A DNA stretch of 64,000 nt from Ascochyta rabiei (lineage: Eukaryota; Ascomycota; Dothideomycetes; Pleosporales; Didymellaceae). Within the stretch, counting starts at the first letter, position 1. Every line of letters begins with the position of its first letter. Where the stretch lies: assembly GCF_004011695.2 (NCBI RefSeq), contig NC_082418.1, positions 620,001 to 684,000 of the forward strand, read 5' to 3'. Under the pieces are notes generated by a model, which saw nothing but the letters and a program-made list of their open reading frames with translations, did no database searches and had not been told where the DNA came from. This document shows positions 44,876 to 53,973 of the stretch, piece after piece. Position numbers and translations under genes: made by a program.

Positions 44876-45735
44876 ACCAGAGGAAGAGCAGAGCACTCGT
44901 CGCGCTGGCTGGGTGGGAAGCTTGCGCCTGGTCGAAGGGGCTGTGTCCCCGCCCCACTGCGCCCCGGCTGCAGCCAATCGCAGCTCGAGACAGACACGCC
45001 GCGGCAGGACGACGCCGCAGTGGCGCTGGTCGGTCCAGCCAAGATGACGATGGCCATGTATTCCACACATCTCCCGGTTTCACGTCCACCGCAGAAGAAT
45101 CTGCGATGAAAGCAGCCACGCCACACATTAGTGCCAACCCCGTGCGACAGAAATCACGAAAGGCCAGTGACAAGCGTTCCTGCCGACGTAATGGCGCAGT
45201 TTTCCGCCCTGCCCGCCACCTCTCCCATCCGTCTATCCGTGCGCACGTGGGACGGCACATCACCGACAGAGAAGCGTCAGTGCTCGACAAGCACCGCCCA
45301 CCGCCCACCGCCCCGACCTGACTGCTGATCTGATTTGCTCCTTTTCGCCTGCACGACAGCAGCAGCACGGACTTCGAACGAGTCCGTCACCTCCACCTCT
45401 TCGGACGAGAGGCTGAGCGAACGGTAAGCTGACTAGCATGAGGCCGCTCCACGAATCTCTTCGTCGAGAGCAAGAAGCTGCCCAAAGTCATCGCTTTGAT
45501 TCAACCACTACCTGCGATTCGGCCTCGCAGGTCACCATCCTGCTTTTCCGAATGATAGCCAGGCCACCCCACCCTGGTTGTCCTGTAACTATGTTTTAGG
45601 ACAGTGATCGGCACACCCGAGTCCTTCGACTATCCTGAGATGCACATAGCGCCACGTACAGCCACTCCTGGGGCCAGATCAACTTGCCGTCGGCACACGC
45701 TATGCCTCCCTACGAAGCAGAGTTGCACACGCCTA

Positions 45736-45860
45736 CCAGGGGGGTGCCTAAACGGAGTAGAAATACGATTTGCCGCAGCTAGGGTCTTCTTCTTGTAAAA
45801 TATCACTAGATGCTCAGTGCAAGCGGCTCGTATTTCTACTCCGTTCAGGCACCCCCCTTG
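45736..45860. mobile_element. 125-bp MITE with 33-bp terminal inverted repeats and TA duplication
   Basis: The left end starts CCAGGGGGGTGCCTAAACGG; the right end, read on the other strand, starts CAAGGGGGGTGCCTGAACGG. Both continue with AGTAGAAATACGA, and the arms match at about 31 of 33 positions. The centre is about 45 bp of unrelated sequence. A TA flanks each side (45734-45735 and 45861-45862), the target of Tc1/mariner-type transposases. It is far too short to encode protein, so it is a non-autonomous derivative. Confidence 0.82.
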
Positions 45861-45862
45861 TA

Positions 45863-47043
45863 CCAGACTCTCTCCGCCGCATCGCCACTTGCCGTTGCCT
45901 TGTCCATCGGCACAGCTTTGCATGGTCCTATCCTTCCTTGCAGCGTGACATCTGCAGACGAAATCGATGATGATCGTCAGGAACGCCGCATTCGGAATCG
46001 ATTGCAAGGCAGTGGCGAAGTGTGGCAGCAAACCATGCCAAACTTGGTTCGGAGGCAACCTCCATGGATTTGTTCATCTTCGTTGCCGTGGAAACCTGCG
46101 ATGTCCTTCAAGGGCAGGTGAGCGCGCTGACCTCAGATTGATTCGTTCACGCTCAACGTTGCCGCATGACGCCTCCCGCAAGTTACCGCTCCTGTTCAGG
46201 CATCGACCCATCCAAGACGCTACATAACGAGCCACACCAATCAAGCCACACATGCTGGCCATTTCAACATGTAGAAACAGGGGTGCAGCTTGCTGGCTCG
46301 TGGCGCAGCCTGTCTGCTGGACTCACTGTTCTGTTTTTCACCAACCTCTCCAGCTTGTCGATGCGGACTGTGACGTTGTCTTTGCTAACAGTCATCTCAC
46401 TGGGAGTGAATCTGAAAATGCTCGGGTACCTTCTACTTTGGCTAGACTCACGAAAGGCTAGCCTCTAAGCAAGGTCGCAAAGGCGAATATGTGTACTCAC
46501 AAGATGTTCCTATGCAAAGTGCAAACACTGTAGGTTGATTTAACAGCATTGTATTTGCTTCTTCCGTCTACGACACAGCTTGCCGCTCTTCCTCCAGGGA
46601 GTTGTGGAACGGTGCTGGCATCCCGAGGCCTTATGACTATGCTGAAGCCGTTGTACCAGATAGTGAACTCGCGTAGTAACGTGGTGCAAAGCGTTTCCTT
46701 GAAGACATCGCAAGAGTGCCTGTTCCCAACAAGATGTCTGCAGCGCCCCTAAAGGAGAAAGATGCTGCATTTCTGAACTCCTTCCTTCACCTGCTCTTTG
46801 CGCTAGCGCCGTTTTGGTCGGTCCTTAACTATAGCTCTGCCATCGTACGCTGCCTTCACCTGCAACACAACTGGGCCATCATGGCTATTAGGATTGGTCT
46901 ACTTCAACAACATTCAACACACTGCCGACGTGCGCAGTGAAGAGCGGCAAGCATAATCTAGTGAGTGCTGTATCCGCGCCTGAGGCGCTCGCCATCTAGA
47001 ACCTCTTTCAGCAATCGAAACGAACTACCGCCCGAGCTGTACA
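45863..47043. other. Intergenic, no gene seen
   Basis: Short ORFs only, none with recognisable features. Confidence 0.45.
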
Positions 47044-47277
47044 ATGCAAGCGACTGACGGAACGAGCGTCTGCTCTGTCCGCTACTGCGGGCGCGTGGTC
47101 AGTGCTGCCTCGCCAACATCTGCACGCTCCCTACCCAGCTTCAACACCAAGATATATTGCTCTGAGCGCTGTGCTGAACTGCATGTCCGTGGTGAACATT
47201 GCACACCTTCTGGACCTCTCGTAACCTGCCATGTTGATCTGAAGGGTGGAGCATGCACACCACCATACCTATTATAG
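47044..47277 (+). CDS. Small Cys-rich ORF with zinc-binding-like spacing (hypothetical)
   Basis: 77 codons from ATG to TAG. Cysteines occur as CSVRYC, then KIYCSERCAELHVRGEHC, resembling the YCSxxC half of small zinc-binding proteins such as the Ecl1/life-span regulatory factor group. The first pair (CxxxxC) does not fit that group well. It could be a genuine small gene, an exon of a longer gene, or a relic. A second in-frame ATG is absent nearby. Confidence 0.35.
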   Translation: MQATDGTSVCSVRYCGRVVSAASPTSARSLPSFNTKIYCSERCAELHVRGEHCTPSGPLVTCHVDLKGGACTPPYLL

Positions 47278-47691
47278 GTTGTGCTCCCAGCAGAGGTGCG
47301 TCTCGCAGGGGAGCACAAGAGCATCGAAGTAGAGAGCGCAACACAATACAAGGATGCCTTGGCGCTTGGAAGAATACCAAATAGCATGGCCATTAGTAAT
47401 ATAAATATACATCTACATATGTATCGAGATGTTATAGATAGGAAGTGTAGCTTAGCTGCCAGAAACCCAAAGGTAAGATACGAGCCGCGACGCGCTTGGT
47501 GCGATGACTGAAGACTTTGATTTTTGAACATGCACAGATCATGCATGGATGGACATGGTGCAGCGAGCGATGCCTGGTGCATAAACCCAACGCCATTGAC
47601 ATGTTTTGACAGACTCTGCGTACTGTCTCTGGTAGACGAGGAAGCACATGGAGCGCTTGTAATACATCACTAAATCGTGTAAAGCCCCCTT

Positions 47692-48835
47692 TCAATGAAG
47701 AACAGCACGACCGGCGTCATTCGGATGTTGCAACGATACTCCATCGAGCTCAGCCGGCGGCCCGGGTACAACGTGGACCGTCTTGTTCTCGAGCTCCTGC
47801 GGCTCGGCTTGAGCCTGAGCCTCGTTTCTCCACTTCCCTGCAATCCACCACTTCTTCTTTGCGAGGTCGTGGTCCTGGTCGGCCATCTCGGACATGACTT
47901 GCCCTTGCGTAGCTGGCTGGACTTTTGTCTGACGCCGTCTTCGCAGGCAGAGCGATGCAATGGCTGTGAGAACCGCGACGGCACCAATCGCCGCTCCGAT
48001 GCCTATGCCGGCTTTTGCGCCCGTGCCGAGCCCTGGCGCTCCTGTTTCGCCTTGTCGTGGTGGACTTGCTGTATTCGTAGGAAGAGCCATGCCGATCTTC
48101 CTTGCTAGGGAAGTCGCATAGTCGGGAGGAAACAAACTGAAGTCTTCTGCCTGCCAAGCCACCACGATTGGGTCTGCAACGGCTAGACCTGTGGACAGTA
48201 GCGTGGTGCTCGAGGTTGTCCATGTCAACCAACTGCTGGCAGAGGTTATGTAAGTCGATCTCGTGTACTCGTACCATGTCGAGGGTGAAGCGCCACTGTA
48301 GGGCGTAGTGATGAGAAGCGCTAGCGCTTGCAATGGAGTAGAAAAGGTACTGATACACGCTTCATAGTACTCGGGCCCAAAGGTCATGCCGCTTTCCTTG
48401 GTCAGCAGTGTTTCATTGGGTCGGTTCAGAATCGAACCTTCTGCAGCAACTAGCTTGCCAGAACGTGCGGTACCCCGTAGATGCTTTCACCTGCCACGCA
48501 GTGACTTCTGCAATAGTTTGCCCATGTGGACATATGCCGGGGCTGTACGTTGGCGCAAGCCTATATGGCTGACATCTCCGGTAGGATGGATCGGTGGCAG
48601 TCCCGTTCAGATCAAGGCTGAGAACGGTGTAGTTTTGGGCGATGAAACCATCTCGCGGTAGCAGTCCTGACGAAGACGTTATGGGCGGAGTAGTGACAGG
48701 AGCGGAAAGGCCAAGGACAGATGTTGCTACAATCGTGGCCGCACCTGCTATCGAGGATGTGAAGCTAGGGGGAAGAAGGGCTTGCGCTGTAGCGATTCTG
48801 GTTGTTGTGGTGACCACTTGACCGCCAGCTAGCAT
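47692..48835 (-). CDS. Single-pass cell-surface protein, fungal-specific; 5' end uncertain
   Basis: Exons 48835-48438 and 48391-47692 give 365 aa. The intron (46 nt) has an atypical donor GTTCGA but a good branch site (GCTGAC) and acceptor GAAAG, and splicing yields SCCRSGMTFGPEYYEAC. The outer part has paired cysteines (ICPHG, SCCRSG) and many Ser/Thr. A membrane span follows near residues 255-280 (AGIGIGAAIGAVAVLTAIASL), then basic CLRRRRQTK and a charged tail of about 75 residues, the layout of wall sensor-like proteins. The frame stays open 40 codons upstream of the first ATG to a TAG at 48956-48958, and that part reads like a signal peptide plus TTYYTPPPECADRWML, typical of such proteins, yet has no ATG. 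Start may lie in an unseen exon, be non-AUG, or be lost. Confidence 0.62.
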
Positions 48836-48958
48836 CCATCGGTCAGCGCATTCCGGTGGCGGGGTGTAGTACGTTGTAAGCGGTGAGAGCAGGGATAGCG
48901 ATCCAACGAGTGCTTTGTGCAGGAAAGCAAAAAGTAGGCAAGTAGAAAAGTAGCTCTA

Positions 48959-49541
48959 TTCCTTTGTTCTAGACGTTCTATGCTATATTACCTTGACTCT
49001 AAAAATGAAAATCAACTGTAACGTTACATCACCTTTAGATATGAACGTAAATTTACCGCAATTTACATTTACATGTAAACATAAAATCCTCTAGTAAAGG
49101 CAGATGGTATATTATCTATACTTTTATGTGTACAATGGATGATGTTGATGGTAACTAGTGGTAGTGGTAGTGGTGATGTAGGATCTGCACAGGGAGGGTT
49201 GTAGGTGGTCTCATTGTGATGTCAGGATCGGCAATGTACGCGTCTTGGGTCCGCACAGGATCCGATAGTGGAATGGAGTCATGGTGGGTTGAATGGTAAG
49301 AGCGGAAGTCGTGGATGATTGTGGGTGGAATAGAAGTGAGTGCACTGAACAATAAGAGTGCAAGTCGTGGGTGACTGTGGATGGAATACAAGTGAGCGCA
49401 TTGAACAATCTAAGCAACCGTGGTATCGTGTAACATGCTCGTCTCAGAGAAAACCTCGTTGAAAACCAAACGCCAGCGCCATTGCAATGAGTGCCCACTG
49501 TACAGTATAAGATGATGATACAAGAGAAAGCAGATACAAGC
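48959..49541. other. AT-rich segment and 56-bp tandem repeat
   Basis: 48959-49140 is strongly AT-rich with short palindromes (GTAAATTTAC, TTTACATGTAAA), in contrast to both neighbours. It abuts the start-less membrane-protein gene. The rest holds the repeat at 49290-49410 and no recognisable gene. Confidence 0.55.
49290..49410. repeat. 56-bp tandem repeat, about 2.2 copies
   Basis: Copies start near 49291, 49347 and 49403 (the last partial). They share GGAAGTCGTGG/GCAAGTCGTGG and GGAATAGAAGTGAG/GGAATACAAGTGAG with about ten mismatches per copy, so the duplication is old. Confidence 0.75.
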
Positions 49542-50736
49542 TTATGCCTTCCACCTGGCCTCGGTCCAGTCGTTGTACTCTTTCATGAGGTCGCGCTGGA
49601 CCCAGGGAATGGTGATGGCCACCCAGATACCGGCCCACAGAAAGGGCAGGACCCAGCCAACCTAAGGCAAGTGAGCATTTGCTGGTGCGAGAGGAGATGG
49701 AATACACTTACAACGTAGGCAGCATCTCGCGGGATGGTGAAGATGATGGCGGTACAGACGGTGGCGCACACGATGGCGCCGATAGCCCAGAACAGGGTCA
49801 GGCGGTGTAGCATCTCACGGAAAGCCTTGCTGGCCTGGTAGCGCAGGTTGAGTCTCTGCCTGAACTCGGTGCCTCCGGATCCGTCCACGGCACAGACGTC
49901 TTCGATGTAAGCGTAGATACCAGGTCGCAGAGGCGCGCCCTTGGGGAGCGAAGAGATACGGCAGGGTGCTGGGACACCGCGGAGTCGAAGCAGATCGAGG
50001 AACAGCAGCTGGAAGCCAATGGCGAACAGCATGGTGGGCGCAGGCATGGCGAGGACGCGGATCGGGGGGTCGTGGGGACAGGTGCCGGCGATGAGCTCAA
50101 TCATGATGAAGAACCATGCAAAGGACAAGTTCCAGTGGAACCAGTCGAGCTGGGACTGGTTAGCGTTGCTGTGGTGTCATGGGTAGAAAGAAGGCCACTC
50201 ACATAAGATCGCTTGGCGCCGATGACCCTGCAGTTGGAGTTCTTCTTCCAGAGGCGGTGGAAACGAATAAAGTACTCGACGATGGAAACGGTACCCAGCA
50301 GGGCGGTGCTGATACTGAAGACGGCGTTGGCTGACAGCTGGTCGCGCGTGAGGCCGTACCACATGCCAAAGTACAGGGCAATGGGCATGCAGATGCAGTC
50401 GAGGATGATGAGGGTCCAGAACCAGAAGATGGCCTTCCTGCGGGTGCGCAGGGTGTACTTGAGGGGCGGGGGCCGCATGAAGTCGGGATCATCGTAGGTG
50501 ACCTGGGTGTGGGGATATCTAGCGTTGAGGATGTTGTGGCCGTTTGGCGTGACGGGCCGGCTGGGGGTGGCACTGGCGTTGACGGCTGTTGTGCTGTTGT
50601 TTGGGTCGACGGCGCCATCGAGGCCGGGGACTTGGAGGGAGCCGTGTGCCGTGTGCGCTGTGGCGGGGCGCTCGGGTTCTGTGAGGGTGGGCGTGGCCGC
50701 GCGCAGGGGCTCCGTCGATGTCTGCTCGGCGGCCAT
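49542..50736 (-). CDS. Six-span integral membrane protein of unknown function
   Basis: Exons 50736-50203, 50149-49712 and 49661-49542 give 363 aa. Donors are GTGAGT and GTAAGT; for the first acceptor CCCAG at 50150 is preferred because it gives KRSY-LDWFHWNLSFAWFF, while another AG nine bases earlier would add two residues. The first 85 residues are hydrophilic and cytosolic-looking. Six hydrophobic segments follow: AIFWFWTLIILDCICMPIA, VFSISTALLGTVSIVEYFI, LSFAWFFIMIELIAG, APTMLFAIGFQLLFLDLL, LFWAIGAIVCATVCTAIIF and WVLPFLWAGIWVAITI. The protein ends in KEYNDWTEARWKA. I recognise no transporter or enzyme motif. It is divergent from the lipase gene. Confidence 0.82.
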
Positions 50737-51270
50737 GGCGGGCGTGTAGGCGTGCAGGCGTGTGGTCGTGGTTGTGGTGACTGCACTTTAAAGGAGTGGA
50801 TGCAGCGATGCAACGATGCAGCGAGGCAACATGCAATGCGGCGCTAAGGAAACAAGCGATGGCAAAGAAAGCGGTCGTGCAGGTCGTGTCTTGGCCGGTG
50901 GTGTGCGGATGCCAGCGGAAAGCGTGTGTGTGGAGTGACTTGGGCGTGTGTGTCTTCGGCGTGAGGGTGAGCAGGAAGCGCCCGTTTTGCTTGATGAAGG
51001 CATCGTATCCTTGCTGTCTCGCTCAAACGCGCCAAAGCCACTACGTCACCGCTGGTCGCTCTCTGCTTGGCGCCCAGCAAGCCACCGGCCGTCGTGCACC
51101 GGCAATGGCTGCGCGCCCCGGCCGACGCCTGATCATGTCCGGATGCATCGTCCTCTGACCTCATTCTCGCTCCACTGACAGCGACTGCAGTGACTGACTG
51201 CAGTGACTGACTGTCCTCAGCACAGGCCGCCCCCCAGGAGTATGTGATGAAGAAGTTGCAGACAGCCTCC
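50737..51270. promoter_or_regulatory. Divergent promoter region of membrane protein and lipase genes
   Basis: A 534-bp head-to-head interval. Contains a short direct repeat, GACTGCAGTGACT, near 51183-51210. No gene seen. Confidence 0.45.
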
Positions 51271-52753
51271 ATGGACGCCGTCTCCGCCCTTGTGCTGCCT
51301 GTCCTGTCTGTTCTGTCTGTTCTGTCTGTTCTGTCTGTTCTGTCTGTTCTGTCTGTTCTGTCTGTTCTGTCTGTTCTGTCTGTTCTGTCTGTTCTGTCTG
51401 TTCTGTCTGTTCTGTCTGTTCTGTCTGTTCTGTCTGTTCTGTCTGTTCTGTCTGTCCTGTCTGTCCTGCCTGTCCTGCCTGTCCTGCCTGTCTTGCCTGT
51501 CCTGTCTGTCCTGTCTGTCCTGTCTGTCCCGCCTGTCCTGCCTGTCCTGCCCCGTCTCGTCCTCGTCGCCGCCGCCGCCACCGCCGCCCACGGCCCCCTC
51601 CCCAGCACCAACATCGCCAATGCCAACGACACGCTGATCTCGCAGAAGCTCTTCTGGGAGCTCGAGCAGCTCGCGCGCATCGTCGACATCTCCTACTGCG
51701 TGGGCACCGCCGGCCTCGGCATCCAGAAGCCCTTCCAATGCGCCAGCCGCTGCTCTGACCGCGACTTTGAGCGCTTCGAGCTGGTCACGGTGCGTCGCCG
51801 CAGGCAGCACTGCCGTGTTGACACGCTACTGACTGCGCCAGGCATGGAACACAGGTCCCTTCCTGTCCGACTCCTGCGGCTACATCGCCCTGTCCCACGC
51901 CCCTGCGAACCCCCGCCTCATCCTCGCCTTTCGAGGCACCTACTCGCTCGCCAACACCATCGCAGACCTCTCCACCATCCCCCAGGAATACGTCCCCTAC
52001 CCCGCCGACGACCATGACGGCGCCACGTCCCACTACCTCGCCCCGCATCTGCAGTCCTCTGCCCCGTCTGACCGAGACCCACCGCCTGCAGACCCCCCCA
52101 AGTGCACAAACTGCTCCGTGCACACGGGCTTCTACTCCTCCTGGCTGAACACCCGCAAACTCGTCCTGCCTCACGTCGCCGAGGCGCTGGACAAGTATCC
52201 CAACTACCAGCTCGTGCTGGTGGGCCACTCGTTGGGTGGTGCCGTAGCCACGCTGGCCGCTCTGGACTTCAAGGCGCGTGGATGGCACCCTCGCGTCACC
52301 ACCTTTGGCGAGCCACGACTTGGAAACAAGAACCTCAACGCCTACATAGACGCCCGTTTTAACACCACCGCCGACCACGACGCCAACACCTTCCACCGCG
52401 TCACCCACGTTGGTGACCCCGTGCCCTTGCTGCCTTTGGAAGAGTGGGGCTACTCCATGCACAGCGAGGAGCTCTTCATCTCGGAACCGAGCCTGCCCTT
52501 CTCCTTGGCCGATGTACACTACTGCCACGGCGACCGGGACCCGCACTGCATTGAGGGCAGTGACGACGACCGCCCTGCATGGGGCGTGCCTACGCGCTTC
52601 AAGTTCTGGCAGCTCTTCTTTGCGCACCGAGACTATTTCTGGCGTCTTGGCCTGTGTCTCCCTGGTGGCACCCCAAAGGACTGGTACAGGAAGTTTCCCA
52701 AGCACAGCAGTGACGACGATGATGACCGTGTACAAGAGATGAACGAACTGTAA
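51271..52753 (+). CDS. Secreted class 3 lipase with a (Val-Leu-Ser)n leader expansion
   Basis: Exons 51271-51789 and 51842-52753 (intron GTGCGT..GCCAG, 52 nt) give 476 aa; an upstream in-frame ATG at 51247 would add eight residues. The mature enzyme has RIVDISYC, LILAFRGTYSLANTIADLS (oxyanion region), the nucleophile elbow GHSLGG (about residue 303), TFGEPRLGNKNL, a catalytic Asp in HVGDPVPLLP and a His in VHYCHGD, the alpha/beta-hydrolase triad of Lipase_3. Such fungal enzymes hydrolyse triacylglycerols or feruloyl esters outside the cell. Oddity: between MDAVSALVLP and LVLVAAAATAAHG the leader is expanded by about 28 tripeptides (VLS, VLP), making roughly 85 hydrophobic residues where a signal peptide needs about 15. 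The C-terminus has an Asp run and is duplicated at DNA level past the stop. Confidence 0.88.
51292..51554. repeat. 9-bp repeat (CTGTCTGTT)n within the lipase leader
   Basis: Nearly 30 tandem copies of a 9-bp unit, variants CTGTCTGTC and CTGCCTGTC towards the 3' end. In the lipase frame it reads Val-Leu-Ser/Pro; the other strand gives Arg-Gln-Asp or Asp-Arg-Thr repeats that are artefacts. Because the unit is a multiple of three, the frame is safe against slippage. The homogeneous 5' part suggests recent expansion. Confidence 0.95.
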
Positions 52754-52821
52754 CGAAGAATGTGGGTGACTGATGACCGTGTACAAGAGATGAACGAATG
52801 GTAACGAAGAACGTGGGTGAC
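52720..52821. repeat. 51-bp tandem duplication spanning the lipase stop codon
   Basis: 52720-52770 and 52771-52821 are near-identical (TGATGACCGTGTACAAGAGA..GTGGGTGAC) with a few differences. The first copy holds the last codons and TAA of the lipase; the second is 3' UTR. Confidence 0.92.
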
Positions 52822-53073
52822 CTGGTTGAACGTAATTGCCCTTTCTCTAAACATCAGCACGTTTGCATGCATGTCATGGCGTACTCTCACTTAAAAATGG
52901 TAATCATAGTTTGAACATTCCACAAGCCTCTCATCTGATCAACATCAAGTCTTGAAGTCACTGCTAGGCATACACGAAACCACAGCAAGAGTCCTGCTAA
53001 GCCCTTGCAATAGACTTCCCAACGCATTCGACACAAGATCTAGCAACCACACCCTCTGGAAACACTCGGACGA

Positions 53074-53837
53074 CTACAGCTTGGCCTGGCCATCCCCCTT
53101 CAACCGCGCATGATACTGATCCCGCGTTTCTCTCCGCAACCTCTTTCCCGAGGGCGTTTGTGGAATCTACGCTCCTTGTCGGTATCCTTCACAACACGTC
53201 GGTACAACGACTCACCGATTCAACAACCTCCACACACCCCGTGAGCCACTTGTGTCTGCTCAGTCTTCCCTTGACCCACTCGTCCATCTTCCTCGCTACT
53301 TCCTCTCTACCCTGTTTCCTCCCTTCCTCCGTCACCACGACCCAGGCTCTGACAAACAGACTGCCATCCCCCCTCCCGTTATCCACACCCGCTACACACG
53401 CATCCCGCACCAACCCCTCCTCCAGATGCTGCAGCAGCGCGTCTTCGACTCCGGTGGCAGCGACCTGCAGTCCTTTGACCTTGATCATCTCCTTCGGTCG
53501 GTCTAGATGGTGGATTCTATCGTGCTCATCCCGCATCACCACCACCACCACCCACCACAGCTCAAAGGGCCTGCTTGAGCACTGACTCCGTTACCGCGTT
53601 GATGATCAGGGGGTAGTCTGCTGGAAGCGGGTTCGTCGGTGGGAAGCATAGCTCGTGGAGGTTGAGGATGGGGTGGGGCATGTTGGGTTTTGGACGTGCG
53701 GCAGATGCTACGTGTTGACAGCGAGCCTGCGAGTAAGCCACACGCGTGTACTGGTTGGCACCCAAGTACCGCATCTGCAAGTGCCGCTGTTTTTGCCGAG
53801 ACGGTGAAGAGTCAGTTGCAGGCGTAGTTGTTTCCAT
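53074..53837 (-). pseudogene. Internally deleted acyl-CoA ligase (AMP-binding enzyme) remnant
   Basis: The 3' part (about 53553-53074) encodes the C-terminal subdomain of an adenylate-forming ligase: DRIHHLDRPKEMIKVKGLQV (A8 hinge region with its Lys), then GVEDALLQHL, HKWLTGCVEVVES, and after a 49-nt intron (GTGAGT..CGTAG) IPQTPSGKRLRRETRDQYHA with the catalytic Lys motif TPSGK. The 5' part (from the ATG at 53837 or 53681) ends LPADYPLIINAVTESVLKQAL-stop, resembling the N-terminal entry of the family. The two parts are in different frames and the roughly 350 residues between them, including the AMP-binding P-loop, are missing. The C-terminal part looks intact, so decay may be recent. The N-terminal assignment is weaker. 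Confidence 0.72.
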
Positions 53838-53973
53838 CGAGGGAAAGTCAACAAGTGCGTCTGCACAGGTGATTTGATATCATTTACAAACAAGTCTATA
53901 TATACACTGCGCTGTAAAGTACAACAACGTTGCGCAAAACGTGATTCGTTGGCATCGATTCGTCTTGCCGCAT

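Larger units (their letters stand above)
43711..45735. other. Gene-poor region with microsatellites
   Basis: About 2 kb with no supportable gene. It includes the promoter side of the C2H2 gene and two microsatellite arrays (44610-44665 and 44722-44875). Confidence 0.5.

Noticed and set aside
44583..45368. Minus-strand Ser/Val/Cys/Arg repeat ORFs near 44.7 kb
   Set aside because: Produced by the GACGACAGAC microsatellite in several frames; no motif outside the repeat.
48421..48450. tRNA-like GGTTCGATTC (B-box) on the minus strand
   Set aside because: The T-stem does not pair with the following bases, and the segment lies across the splice site of the membrane-protein gene.
51217..51810. Minus-strand ORF encoding long Arg-Gln-Asp / Asp-Arg-Thr repeats
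   Set aside because: It is the complement of the 9-bp repeat inside the lipase gene; the + strand frame is supported by a full lipase domain.
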